In this document: positions 24,601-36,567 of the stretch, piece after piece | Numbering within the stretch: position 1 is the stretch's first letter | Layout of the letters: each line of letters begins with the position of its first letter | Made by a program: the position numbers and the translations under genes | The notes under the pieces: generated by a model | Seen by the model: the letters and a program-made list of their open reading frames with translations, nothing else | The model's database searches: none | Told to the model about the DNA's origin: nothing | Assembly: GCA_905250885.1 (NCBI GenBank) | Contig: CAJNOQ010000482.1 | Location: 1 to 49,373, forward strand | Direction: 5' to 3' | Length of the DNA stretch: 49,373 bases | Source of the DNA: Didymodactylos carnosus | Taxonomy: Eukaryota > Rotifera > Eurotatoria > Philodinida > Philodinidae

Positions 24601-27600
24601 ATGTACCACCACAAACAATGGTACCAATCACTCCAAATCGAACATCATCATTAAATATATTTGCACCAAAACCATTTCGATCGTCAAACACTGTTGATAC
24701 AATGAATACAGATGGAACGGTATGTTAATTTAACTTTTTTTCTTTTATTTTTTTAAAAGAAGAAACAATGAACAATATGTCATCATAGATCTTTATAAAA
24801 AATGAATTCTCTTATTTTGCCGATGTGTCCATTTTTTCCAGGAATTTAAATTTTCTCAAAAAGAACTATTAACATTGATGGTAAAAATGCAAAAAAGAAA
24901 ATGAGTAACTTTATAGTTTTTAAACTAGTGTATGCAAGACTATACACATCGTATAAGTTGTAGATACATGCTTATCGACCGACCATTCATTTCACACTCT
25001 TTAGCACTCAAATCACTTGTCTCTCTATTTTACAATGTAAATGTTGTTCAACGTCACACAATTCATAAGATTTCTAGAATAGAATAAAAGATAGAGATAT
25101 TTTGACTATTATTTTTAAAATACGAATTTTCTTCTCTCTCTATACACACACACACACACACACACATATGAACAGAAAATTTTGCTAACTTCGAAAAAAT
25201 TGAGAAAAATGTTAATTGTTTTTGTTTTTATCGGCATTTAACATGACTTGAACAGATCAAACAGATTATCCCATTGTTTTTTATTCGTAAATAAGTAGCA
25301 TGTTTTCTTTCGACTGCTTTATATTTATGTTTTTTAACCCCATCGATTTAAAAATGCATTCAAATAAAAAAAAAATAGTAGTGAGATGATAACAAAATAT
25401 GCATGTTTACTATCAAATAAACATTTGCTTTGAATACACATGATCATGTACAGGGTGTGTTTTTTGATATTTTTATTTTAATGCTATTCACCAAAGTGGA
25501 CTGTTTAAAGTAGGCAAAACCAACAGCATGGCTTTTTCATTTTTTATTTTTTATTTTTTATTTTGTTTTATTCGTTCAAGATAAAGGAAGGCTATTTGAA
25601 TTACATGAAAGTTATTTTTTATTTTTTTTTATTTTTTTATTGACCATAAAAAAGACAATTTATTAAAATTGATGAGTTGATTCATTTAATATAGATTATA
25701 CACATTATATATCCCAATAAGTTTTTATTATTATTATTATTATTATTATTCGTTTATTTTTCTTCTCTCTCTGTAGCCACGTTCATCGATTCAAGGATTT
25801 CGAAAAATGACTGCTGAAAAACGTTCATTATCAACAAGTCAAGAAACATTATTACAAGCTAGTGAACTGTCTCATAATTTTAATTCATTACCATCATCAT
25901 CTCTGTGTAATAATCAACTAAATAAAATATTCGACGAGGTAGAATATCTTTGATATTTTATAACAAATTTAAAAAAAAGACTAATTTAAAAATGTTTTTG
26001 GTTTTTTTTTTTTTTTCAAAAAAAAAAACAAAAAATCTTTATGCACATATACATTACACACTCTTTTCTCTGATTTTTGTTTTTTTTTTAATGCACGCCA
26101 AACTATGACAAACAAATAAATAACCAATCTATTTATGTTTTCGCACGATAACTAATGACATAATAATTAATTGTTTTTACATATGTTTTATTACGGCATT
26201 GTTTGATTTTCCTTTGTTTTTATTTTCATTATTCATAAGGGGCTTTATTTTCAAAAATCAAATGGCATGTTTGAGAGAGAGAGAGAGAGAGAGAGATCAT
26301 CATCATCATTGGCTACTGTTCGATAATCTCTGGAGATTTTTCGTTTGAGTTAGAAGTGTCTCTAATGAAATGAATGTTTAACATTTTTTTGAGATAACGT
26401 CAAGGACGCAAAATGAATTCAAATTGTCTATCATAGAGTCTATCTGTTAATCGAACACGTTAGCTGCATGAAACAAATATATTTTTCAAATAAAAAAACA
26501 AAAATACATTCATACAAATGCAACTAGCTCATATTTATAACTTTGTTCACCATAATTCGATTATAAACAGGTAATTAATAATAAAAAATTTTTGATCTAT
26601 TTATATGACACCAAGTTAATACTGTCATTTTTTACTGGTGGAAATTATTTGTAATTATATTGAATAAAGTAATGAGTATAATAGTCGCATTTGTAATCAA
26701 AACTTTTTATTTCTTCTATTGCTCTTTAATTCAGATAATATGTTAAGTTTTTCGTTTTTTGTTTTTCTTTTCTTTCGTTTTTTTTTTTTTGTTGGTGTAA
26801 AAACTAATTATCGGATGCACGCTGTTATGCTGGTTTGATCGGAGCATTGATGGGTAAAAGGTTACTAATATATACTTTTATAATGTAAAAGAGACTATAA
26901 ACAATAGAATCCTAATATTATTATCGACTATAATAAAATTTCAAAGCAGTAAATGACAGGTGCGCATATAATCTAATATATTCATGTCATACAATTCTTA
27001 ATTATTAAAAATTTTTTTTTTTTTTTTTTTTTTGTTTTTTCTAATACAAAATACTGCTTTAGACAAATATAAAACACACAAAAAATAATAACTAGACTCT
27101 TAATGTAGTCGCATGCTTGAAATGAAATGATAGATTTGAATATATGCTAAAAATATGCTTTTAATTACAATACTTGCAGTAGTGATCAATTTCAAATGTA
27201 TGGGATCTGTGTGTGAGTGTTTTGTCTATATCTGTTTGCACAAAAGTTTTTCTATCTATTTATCCATTTGTCAGAAAAATGCATGATATATTTAGCGTTT
27301 TTTATTCAATAATTTTTTCAACAAAAAAAAACAAAAAAAAAACCTTATTTTAGAGTATCTATGATAAAGAATTACAAGATTTGGAAACCGAGTTTGAAAA
27401 TGAATTAAAGGGTGTTGATCATCATTCAAAGGTAAAAAATAAATAAGAGAAATGAAGAGTTAATCAACACTCTGTCTCTCTCGTTTTTTTTTTCTGCCAT
27501 TATATCTCTATAAAAATAAGAGACTATTTCACTTTATTCTGTAGAATTAGCAGAAAATAAAGCACATAGTAGATCTATTAGTATGAGACGAGATGAGATA

Positions 27601-30600
27601 TGTGTCTATTACTATTTTATTTTTATCATTGTTTTAAGAACATAACCTAAAATATAATGAAAAATTTTTTATTTTTTCATTTTGTTTTATTTTTTTAATC
27701 CAAAGCTTTTATTTGCTTTGCATGATGTTAAGCCATATAGTATAGAAACTAGATGTATTTTTTATCAAGTTTTATTCGCGATAGAAAATATAATCTTGAA
27801 AGGTTATGCTTTAATCAACACCTCTGTTAACTATGTCTGTTATTATTCTGATCTATTTAATGAGAATCTTGTAAACTATATGTGTTTACAAGTACATTGT
27901 GTCATTTCTTGACAATTTTGTACTTGACTAAGATGAATTACACGTAGTAATAGACTTATAATGACTCATTTATTTGATGTATGTATTATATTAACATAGA
28001 ATAAAAATATATACATATACATATATTTAATTATGACTTTTTTGTCTAACAGTTAATTGTAACTAAACTGGGTGATATGAAACTTTTGTTCATTATTCTT
28101 CGTCTTATTTGAATAAACTGTTATTTCACAAATCATTGTGCATGAGATGGTTTGAAATTCTTCTTCTTCTCTAATAGATAGATATTGCATGTTGTAGTGA
28201 AGAAAATTATCAACATTTTAATCTTTTTAGGATGTTGATAAACAACATGTTCCAACAAAAGATATTGTCACTCCTGTTGTCGATGAGATGTCTAGGTAGA
28301 ATTTTATTTTAATTTATTTTTATCAAATTAAAAGATAAAGTTTATGTTTAGGTTTTCCACTCAAACAAGTCGAACTATGTCGAGTACACGTGAGTAATAA
28401 ATTCAATATATTTTCAATTAATCCATTATAATAGGAGTATTTTTATTAGCATTATCCCATTCTACTATTTCATCGATTGCAGCATCTGTATCACCGCTTA
28501 ATCCATCAACAGAGTCGGTATTATCTACTCTACAACATTTGGTTAATCAAACACCATTATCGTCATCAGGATCAATTCCAATTCCGATTAATATACTTGG
28601 TGGTGTGCATAAGCCAACAACAACGTTCAATAATGAACAAATACATCGACAACAAAATGAACATGTATCGTCGATGCAACAACACCAAATTGAAAATGAT
28701 CATTCTGAACATGTCCGGTCGCCAACAGCACAAGTACGACCATATGTGGAAAAACAACAAGATTTGGAAACAGGATTTAAAACAAAAAAAATGAATTATG
28801 AAAATTCAACAACACCAACAAATGGAATAAAACGTGTAAGTTATTATAGCGAGATAATCATACATTTCATGATAATGATTGAAGTGTGTTACATTCTGAC
28901 TGTTTACTACGATAGTTCGTAAAAATCATGGGGATTGTTATATTTAGGATCAACGATACGATCGTCCAATAAATATTCCAGTTGATATACTGTCAAGTTC
29001 TCAGAAGCATCCATCTTCATCTCCTTCGCAATACCAACATCCCGCATCTTCATCAACTCTTGATGCTCAATATCATGATGAATCTTCATCGTTGCGTCCA
29101 CAATTTAAAAAGCCGTTAATACCTTCATTTGACATGTCATCAAAAGATTTATTATCTGAATCAAACCCACAGACATACGGTTTACAAATAAATCCAAGTG
29201 AACGTATGGTGCAATATTTAGATCCCTACTCATCTTCATCGCAAAAACAATCAACGTCATTAACACCCAGACCAACATCGAGTTATGTAAAACGATCTGT
29301 ACAAGATTTATCTTCAAATCATCAACAACAACAGCAACATCAACGACCAGCAACAGCTGGCACATATTTACAAGATCGAAATGTGAATGAATTAAAAGCT
29401 GCCATGTCTTCACCTCAACAACAATCATCCTCTTACAATCGTCAACAACAAAATATACAAACAGATAAGACATCACAACAACTCTTGAACACTAATCAAT
29501 CGCAAAAAAAAGTGACAATTAATGTTAGTGGTTCACCAATCAATGATAATAAACGAACAAATAGGTATGTCTCGTCATTCATTTATCAAGAAAACTATCA
29601 TATTCAATTATGAGTTTAGCTAAATAAACTAAATTTTGTATATTATGATAGACAAATAAGATAATTATTTACTTTGTTCTTTTGTATTATAGTAAAACAT
29701 TGTTAACCCAAATAAATCAAGTACCAAAAAAGAGTAGTTTCGATGATCAATCATGGATAGGTAGTGATAATCAACGTAAAACAAAACAGACAACAGAAAG
29801 ACAGATAAAAACAAATGGATTTTATTCTTCAAATAAAAATGGACGAGAAGTGCCCACATCGATAATACCATCACCAAATAGTGGATCAAATATTGCATTG
29901 GGTTTAAGTGGAAGACGTTCTACACCAGCATTAGCATCACAATATCATCCTCAACAACAATTCTATCATCAACAAGAATTTAGTAATCACCGGTTATTAA
30001 CAGAATCAAATGGTTATATTAATGATCAAAGTAATTATGAATCATCGATGAGACAAAAATATGGAACAAATGAGTATGTATTATTTATCTTTTATTCATC
30101 ATTTTTATTTATCTTTATAACTAATACTAACTAAGCACCGTACTATAGTATAAGATTTATATTGTTGTTTTACAATTTATTCTTTTAGTAAATCACCGAC
30201 AAGAAATCGTGTATTATCTGTTAGTGGTAAATTAAGATGTTCAAAATGTAGTGATGAACTTGGTAAATTTTGTCTTTTTATCATTGTAATTATTTAGAAA
30301 AAAAATATTTATAATATTATTCTATTTTAAGGACAAGGTTCAGCCATGGTCATAGAAAGTCTTGGACTCTATTATCATATTGAATGTTTTCGTTGTTGTG
30401 TATGTAATACACAATTATCAACAGGTGTTGAAGGAACCGATGTTCGAGTTAGAAATCAACGTTTACATTGTCAAAATTGTTTTTCAGATGAAAATGGTAT
30501 GTATTTAAATGTTGAAAAATAGTTCGTTTTGGCTAGAATTTATTATTTTACAGGAAAATTTGATGAGAAAAAAACAAATTTTCGTTTTTTCTTCTATTTC

Positions 30601-30638
30601 TCGTCTCTTTAGGTGCATGGAGATCAAACGTAAGATAA
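16399..30638 (+). CDS. LMO7/LIMCH1/Smallish-like PDZ-LIM scaffold protein
   Basis: Coding exons of the long form: 16399-17037, 23288-23385, 23461-23740, 23820-23934, 24006-24161, 24226-24719, 25777-25938, 27354-27431, 28231-28295, 28352-28389, 28483-28835, 28948-29564, 29693-30073, 30189-30262, 30332-30496, 30613-30638. Phases all match, giving 1246 aa. Most of the chain is Ser/Thr/Asn/Gln-rich. A charged segment (WRQKREQKRQKS) opens the shared part; a PDZ domain spans about 340-430 with GFGF loop at 357-360; the LIM domain at about 1176-1236 has all eight zinc ligands and the AMVIESLGL stretch typical of LMO7/LIMCH1. Family members link cell junctions to actomyosin. No calponin-homology domain is seen in any N-terminal version, unlike vertebrate LMO7. 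Further small exons in the large introns cannot be excluded, and the last exon could instead continue through a GTAAGA donor at 30630. Confidence 0.87.
18609..18638. repeat. (CT)n microsatellite in intron
   Basis: About 15 CT units inside the large 5' intron of the LMO7-like gene. Confidence 0.95.
19455..19477. repeat. (CA)n microsatellite in intron
   Basis: About 11 CA units, followed within 120 bases by several A-rich homopolymers. It lies about 280 bases upstream of the second alternative first exon. Confidence 0.95.
19760..19873 (+). CDS. Alternative first coding exon 2 of the LMO7-like gene
   Basis: An open frame of 38 codons starts at ATG 19760, directly after an in-frame TAG, and ends with CAA before a GTGCGT donor in phase 0, exactly the phase needed for the shared exon at 23288. 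It begins MKSMKGSNNN and is rich in Asn and Ser like the rest of this protein. The protein would be 1071 aa. Support is codon style, phase and donor; no transcript can be seen, and the -3 base is T (weak start context). Confidence 0.55.
20798..21092. repeat. Interleaved inverted repeats A-B-A'-B'
   Basis: Segment A (20798-20866) is inverted at 20949-21016 with a single one-base length difference in a T run. Segment B (20867-20943) is inverted at 21016-21092 with two mismatches. The order A, B, A', B' means the two stems cross and cannot both form in a simple nested fold. It lies in the LMO7-like intron between alternative first exons 2 and 3. Confidence 0.9.
21204..21650. mobile_element. Fold-back element with 11-bp flanking repeats
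   Basis: Two diverged inverted arms of about 180 bases, built from reiterated GTTC/GAAC words, meet around 21410-21440. The element is flanked by the direct repeat CTGTGACAGAT at 21193-21203 and 21651-21661, a plausible target-site duplication. It has no coding capacity, so it would be non-autonomous. An 8-bp core of the duplication would suit a hAT-type origin, but the true length is unclear. Confidence 0.7.
22984..23016 (+). CDS. Alternative first coding exon 3 (MGCG N-terminus) of the LMO7-like gene
   Basis: Eleven codons, MGCGSTRQSDL, followed by a strong GTAAGT donor in phase 0, 271 bases upstream of the shared exon at 23288. The start context is very good (A at -3, G at +4). The product would be 1044 aa. 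Gly2 followed by Cys3 and by Ser5/Thr6 fits the known pattern for N-myristoylation plus palmitoylation, so this form may be membrane-anchored. The exon is too short to prove by coding statistics; start context, donor and phase are the support. Confidence 0.6.
23820..24161 (+). other. PDZ domain exons
   Basis: Exons 23820-23934 and 24006-24161 encode the whole PDZ domain, split by a 71-bp phase-1 intron. The carboxylate-binding loop reads GFGF, and a later segment (DDEVLYMNDENVEQMT) has the usual strand and helix pattern. The residue expected to contact position -2 of the ligand, at the start of helix alpha-B, appears to be Phe rather than His, pointing to a class II (hydrophobic) ligand; this is inference from alignment by eye. 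A (TA)n run at 23796-23812 sits just before the acceptor. Confidence 0.85.
24842..24880 (+). CDS. Candidate 13-codon cassette microexon
   Basis: A 39-base segment with a pyrimidine-rich acceptor ending CCAG and a GTAAAA donor, open and phase 0 at both ends. It encodes EFKFSQKELLTLM and would fit between the exons ending at 24719 and starting at 25777 without shifting the frame, giving a 1259-aa long form. Confidence 0.5.
25144..25166. repeat. (CA)n microsatellite in intron
   Basis: About 11 CA units in the intron downstream of the microexon candidate. Confidence 0.95.
25939..27353. other. LMO7-like intron, low complexity
   Basis: 1.4-kb intron with poly-T (27012-27033), a (GA)n run (26273-26296) and A/T-rich filler. 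I see no further exon that fits in phase. Confidence 0.6.
27432..28230. other. LMO7-like intron, no feature
   Basis: 800-bp A/T-rich intron. An open frame at 27682-27912 has no homology I recognise and no splice signals that would join it to the gene. Confidence 0.6.
30189..30496 (+). other. LIM domain exons
   Basis: Exons 30189-30262 and 30332-30496. The zinc ligands follow the LIM pattern: CxxC, then HxxC, CxxC and a final CxxC (CQNC). The spacing, with HIEC-FR-CCVC in the middle and 21 residues before the last pair, is standard. The domain sits ten residues from the C-terminus, as in LMO7 and LIMCH1. Confidence 0.93.
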
Positions 30639-30642
30639 TAAA
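30637..30642 (+). promoter_or_regulatory. Poly(A) signal overlapping the LMO7-like stop codon
   Basis: AATAAA begins at the second base of the TAA stop codon (30636-30638), and a T-rich tract follows from 30660. If used, the 3' UTR would be only about 20-30 nt. Another AATAAA at 30845-30850 would give a more usual UTR of about 230 nt. Confidence 0.45.
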
Positions 30643-31082
30643 ATAGTTATGCTCACAAGGTTTTTTTTTATTTTGTTTTTCTTTCCTTCTTTTCTTCATT
30701 TTTTTTTTTCCGGATATTAAATATATTAATCGCCAACGTTTTTTTAACGCTTTGAATTTCAGATCGCTCTTTGTATATAATACGAGCGCACATTTAAATA
30801 CTCACTCAAGCACTTTCTATAGTTAATAATTTATATATAATAAGAATAAAAAATATTTTGCGTTTTTGTAAAGGTGATATTTTGTGACATATTACATTAA
30901 ATTAAAATATAGTTATTGAACTATAAGCAATATATTAAATAGTTTCGTTACACTTGGACGATGTTAATTGACGTATTAGACGTAGTATAGAAGAAAAAAA
31001 AAAGAAGTAATATATTGATAAAAACAATTATCTAACATTTATATGAATCTTATGAGTAATCTCATATAAGAGGAAAAGATGA

Positions 31083-31313
31083 CCCTAGTGAATGTACTTG
31101 ACTTCGGGTACCTAAGAACTTTGACTGCTACAAGTATGTCTAAGTACTTATGACATTACTTTGGATGGGTGAGGAGATACTTTAATATTTGGCACAGGAT
31201 AGCAGAGGTACCTAAAAAAAGTATCTGGACAAAATACTTTTGCTTCCGGAAACCTATAACATTACTGTAGCAGGGTACCCAATAGGTACCCGATTTTTGC
31301 TCATTCACTAGGG
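31083..31313. mobile_element. Small fold-back element with GGTACC repeats
   Basis: Terminal inverted repeats: CCCTAGTGAATG at 31083-31094 and its exact reverse complement at 31302-31313. Inside, GGTACC occurs at 31107, 31207, 31274 and 31285. At 231 bp and non-coding, it fits a miniature inverted-repeat element. No clear target duplication was found. Confidence 0.7.
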
Positions 31314-33318
31314 GAAGTAAATAAAACTAAAATTTTGAGATTGTTTGTTTTTTTGAGAAAACATTGATTTCTTTTTGGTTTTTTCTTTTTTCATTTCTTC
31401 GTTAGACTTTGTATGAGATAGAAAGTGCACTATGTTGCATTGAGAAAATGAAAATGAAAGTGAAACACATAATATTGCTTGTTTTTATGATTGATATAAA
31501 AGCTCGAATATTAAAATTTTGCAAAAATGCTAATGCTACTAATGGTCTCACGCTCTGTGTTTTCAACGCTTGAAATTTCATATACTTTTTAGTTATTGTG
31601 ATAAAGTTTTGAATTTTGAACATTAGAATTAATAAATAGATTTCAATAGGATTTGAAAAGAGTGAATTTTATATTGGACCATTTTTAGTTTAGTTGTTAA
31701 AATATGTATCCACTACGGTGAATATCTACATATTTTAATTTATTCACATGAATTGGACCTAACGTTGAATTAAATATTAAATAATTAAAATAAAAATAAG
31801 AAGTTTTTCTCAACGTCTTTTCCGTTACTTCATTATGATTTTATTCAATCGCTTTTTCTTTTGATATTTTTTGACAAGTAGAAAAGCATGTTTTTTTTAT
31901 TTTTATTAACTGCTGTTATTGGGTAAAACATCGTATTGCTAATATATTTTTTTTAAATTATTTTTTCTTTAGACAAATGATCTGTAAGCTTCTACAGATA
32001 ATTAGCATAAATGCTTTGTGTTTCTCTATATTATACTATATGGGATAATCATTTATTCTATGTTAAATAATATCATGATTTACTATTTTCTTTTCTTTTG
32101 TTTATTTTTAGCGACATTAGTTCAATATACAGAGTATCATCTCGATGAGGTTGGACATTCTCTATTTATTAAATCTATTTTTCTTACTTATTCTTTGTTT
32201 TTGCTAATATAATGTTTGTTACTGTGTTATTATCATATCAATTATCTATTTTATTTTTTGGATAGCATGCCGGATCATTTTGTATGATCTTCTTGATATT
32301 TTTGCCTATTTTAAAACTACTAGCTAATGAGAAGAGCATATATTCTTAGAGTTTAGTAGAAAAAAGTCTCAATTTTTGTTTTTTGATATGTACAGTGCTC
32401 CGTATACAATCGAAAACAAGAAAGAAAAACATCTTTTTCTAATAACAAGAACAACATGCTGAAAAAGCTTTAAAAGGTGATGATTTTCAATATTCACATC
32501 TTTTCTCAATCTATTGTTTTTTGCTTTCTTTTCTTTCTAACTGTGTAACAGGTAGTAAGAAAATTGAAAAATGGATAAGATCACAAAAACGATATCTATT
32601 CTATTTACTAGAATTTATTCATTATAGTAGATCAATCTGTTCCACTATTTTAACATCAATATACCTCTTTCTAATAACTATATGGTGTATAAATTCTTGA
32701 AACTATATTATCTAAAGAATTTATTTTGCATGTATCAAAATCTTGTCATTTATGAAAAATATTTTTGTCAATAGAGAAGCATGCTTTCCTGTTTACAGAG
32801 ATGGCCGCGTCAACTAAAAGTTCTAAATTTGAAAATAAGCAATATTGTACGTTGGAAATGGACATACTTTATTAACAGTTTATCAATAGGAGATAATGTA
32901 TAATATATAACGGAGATCACTTACTCCTCTGTAGACTTTTTGTTATACAAGAGACTACTACAAAATAGCAGAATTTAGGAATTTGCTCTATCCTTCTATG
33001 CTGATGCAACGATCTAGGCTTTTTTAAATCGTTTTCTGTTTCATTTGTCAAGTGATGATCGTTGTCATATACGTTTTAATGAGAGAAAATTTAGTATTTA
33101 AAATAAATCTGCTATGCACATAAATTGTAAAAGTCAGAGGCTCTAAAATTCTAAACTTCTGACTTCTGAGAAGTTGAAGAACATTTAGAGTTTTAGACAA
33201 TTAGACGTATAGATTTTTTGGACAGTGTGAGCTAAATTCCTTAATTCTGAAATTCTTAGATTTTAAATTCATAAATCTATAATTAAAAATGTTTAGATTC
33301 TTTCGGGATTCTGCTGCT

Positions 33319-33455
33319 GGAGGCCGTATCACAAAAAAACGTAAGTCAAAGTCTAGACTTAAGTTAGACTTAAGTCTTCGATATGTGCACTTACGTACTA
33401 ATTTGGTACACTTAAGTCTAGACTTTGATTTAAATTTTTTCGTGATACAACCCCC
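33319..33455. mobile_element. MITE-like palindromic element
   Basis: Ends match as inverted repeats: GTATCAC at 33326-33332 against GTGATAC at 33442-33448, followed inward by poly-A/poly-T and a shared block CAAAGTCTAGACTTAAGT. The total is about 137 bp. Because it is nearly palindromic it produces overlapping open frames on both strands (33201-33503 minus, 33289-33633 plus), which are not genes. Confidence 0.75.
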
Positions 33456-34238
33456 TGCGTGTGAACATGTGCGATATGAGGAATTGTTGGCAAGAAATCT
33501 CAAATTTAGAACTTTGACTTATGGTGGACAGCCTTCTCTGTTCGTTTGTTGCATAATCATAACAGTTATTATTAATCAGTATTTATGTTTCTATATACAG
33601 ACAACTATCATGTTTAAAAAAGATTTTCTTTAGAAAAAAAAAATGAGAATTTTGCGTGGCTGTCTTATTTTGCTTTATTAACGCTCGCTCTATTTTCCCT
33701 AATAATATACCATTTTTATTTATTTATTGAGAGAAAAATGTGTTGACAGTTATATATATATATGAGTGTTGTACGTGTATGATACGCTTGTTACTGACTC
33801 TTTCTTTATATGACAAGAAATTTTACAGTAAATTTAGATTGTTGTCCAATACAAGATGTAGAAGATAGCGCAACTTTTTTTACGACAAAATACTAACATT
33901 ATCAAAATTTATTTGCGTTAGCATGCATCATATAACAAAAACTCAAAACAAATAACTTTTCTACTGCTTAAGCTATTAATTCAAATTATTTAATTAATCT
34001 CTTAGTTTTATTTTATTTATTTTAGGTGTGAAACTAAGTGCTGTTTAAAGATGATATCAAAGAAATATGTTATCATATTCATATATATTTCTATCTTTAC
34101 ATGATGTTTTTGTTGTTCTATTTTTTAATACATGCAATCAATATTCTGTTTTTGCTCTTTTGTTTCTTTTTTATACAAGAAAATTTATTCTATTCTATTA
34201 TACACTTTTCGTAATTCATAACTCATTTGTTATTATTC

Positions 34239-34285
34239 TACTACTACTACTACTGCTACTATTATTATTATTATTATTATTATTA
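34239..34285. repeat. Compound (CTA)n(TTA)n microsatellite
   Basis: About seven CTA units, one of them imperfect, followed by eight TTA units. On the plus strand it reads as a poly-leucine open frame, which is an artefact. Confidence 0.95.
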
Positions 34286-36567
34286 AAGACAAATTGTTGT
34301 TTTATTCTGAATTTTATTGAAGAAATTATTTGATGAGCCATTACTTTGTGTTTTTCGCCTTTATACATTCATTATTGGTGCTTTTGTTTTAACTTCTGTG
34401 TTTTTTTAACCCATCCAACACTATCGATCGATAAGAAAAGCACAGTCAAACAAACAATGATCATTTCTATTTTTCTTTTCTTTTTTTCAAAGAAAAATTC
34501 AGGGGTATGTTTCTAGTACATTCCAGTATGGATTTGCTCTTTTTACGTCTTTTCTTCTTTTTTTTTATAATATAAACTATGTTTATTTGCTCAAAGAAAA
34601 ACCCATGTGCTAATGCCAAATTTTGTTTTTGTGTGTGTGTTGTTTGTTTGTAAATAGAATAAACGTTTTATTGTTGTTGAAAACACAAATGTATAATCAG
34701 AGAACATTGGCTTAATCTTCTCTTTTTTTCTTGTTTTGATTATTCAACTAACTAACTAACTAACAAACAAACAAAGTGTGTATTTCGTGTCTTATTTGAC
34801 TGTTTTTTTATTATTGTTTTTTTGTTTTCTTTTTAAGTAGTACACGTACACACACATACACACACACATATATACCACAGTACAAACGAGAAAAACCTAT
34901 GTGAACATATATACCATCGGTATACGTGTTTTTATATTTGTTTTCTTTTCATCTTTCGATAGTTATTATTATTACTTATTATTCTCTCATTTATTATTAA
35001 TATCTTCGAATAAAAAAGCGTTTAAGTCCAATTAAGAAACGATTGTTTCATAAACTTGACTTTTTTTTCTTCAAATGAAAATTTCAAAAAAACAATTTAA
35101 TATTGAAAAACATTTTTGTATGCATCATGTCACATCTGATTTTGAAGAAATGTTTTGGAAATGTCGATCCAATTTAAAGTATAGTTACGATAAACTTTTG
35201 AAGACTCTATCTGTCAGCATTCAAGAGACCTCAGCCAAAAATGAGTCAAAAAAAAGGGGGTTCATATTTGCAATAATTCGCTATAACCGTACATATATGC
35301 CATAGAGCTCGAAATATATTCTAAATTGACCTGATAAAGATGGATATTTACAATATTTCATTTTGTAAAGATTCTGTTCTAATTTCACAAAAATTCTACT
35401 TAATACCAAAAAAAAGTTAGCTCGAAATTCAAAACTGAGACTCGGTTAGGCTCGTAGATACATATATTACGTTCAATTTAAAACGTCTCCCAGCTCTTTG
35501 GAATGTGAGTTTTTGAGAAAAGTTACAGAAATTACTCTCGAAAACTGCGCGTATAGTAAAGACTGGTTCAAGTTTCCAAGTTTTGAAGCTTTTCTTAACG
35601 AAAAAGTGGTTGTAAAACAAAATTTATTTAGTTGATAGATATGTACGGGTACTTATGCGAACCTTGTGTATTTGCTAAAAATAATATTTTTTTCCTTAGG
35701 TTTTCGCACTTTTGAAAAAAAACTTTAGTAACAGACTGAAAACATGTTTTCAAAGACAAAAAAGCTAGTGCAATCGAACGAAGAGACGTTGAACTATCGT
35801 ACTAAGTGCCTTTCTAAAATCGAACGTATAAATTGTGGTCTTGAATCTTATTTTGTAACTGTATTCACGCAAAAGATGATAACAGGCTTTTTCTTTAAAA
35901 TATCTCTTTATTACCCACAACTCTATACAACAACATATGACCACAATTCTGTAATAGATTTTAAATAAAATTTGATTGTATTCAACAATATTATAAAAAT
36001 ATTACGATTTATTGTCATTTATATTCTTATTCACGATTCAAAACTTTATTCAATAGAATCTATGTATCTATTCCGTTTAATAAAAAATTCAGAGGCATTA
36101 TTTGAGAGAAGTAGAATACGACAAGTTCACGATGTTGGTGCAGTAATTTAGTCATCACGAGAAAAAAAACTCTGAGAATATCCAACATTTACAGTTTCTT
36201 TTCAACCGTTTATGGATCATTGAAATTTCTGAATAATTAAAAAGTTAAATCTTAGTTGAAATTTTAATAGAATATTCGCAAGGAAATTAGTTACTTTTTT
36301 GTATTTTTCATATTTTTGCATGATAATGTTGTTTGGAAAATAGTCCTCTTAAATATTAAGATTCTTCTAGTTATTTTATTTTAGTCTATTTAGTTATTTT
36401 TAGAGTATAACCTCGATTTATCTCTCAACTATTTTTCTTTATCCAAACTCAAGTTCGTTAAATGATCAATCTGTTGTTCATTGTTTGCCATCTAATTAAT
36501 TATTCGATGATTTTATTTCAGATTTCAGATTTCATCTTTTATCTTATTCATAATTTTCTAATCGATA

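Larger units (their letters stand above)
30639..36567. other. Intergenic region between LMO7-like gene and NSUN5
   Basis: About 5.9 kb without a supported gene. It contains two small fold-back elements (31083-31313 and 33319-33455), microsatellites (34239-34285 CTA then TTA; CA-rich 34848-34868) and several short frames (for example 35075-35305, 35744-35968) that resemble no family and have no in-phase splice partners. Confidence 0.6.

Noticed and set aside
28477..28794. Alternative plus-strand frame of 105 codons over the exon 28483-28835
   Set aside because: Overlaps the supported frame; the exon joins on both sides only fit the other frame.
29105..29476. Minus-strand 123-residue frame opposite the LMO7-like exon
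   Set aside because: It lies fully antisense to a coding exon whose phase and content are well supported; a shadow of codon bias.
34067..34333. Plus-strand frame with a long poly-leucine run
   Set aside because: The leucines come from the CTA/TTA microsatellite; no homology.
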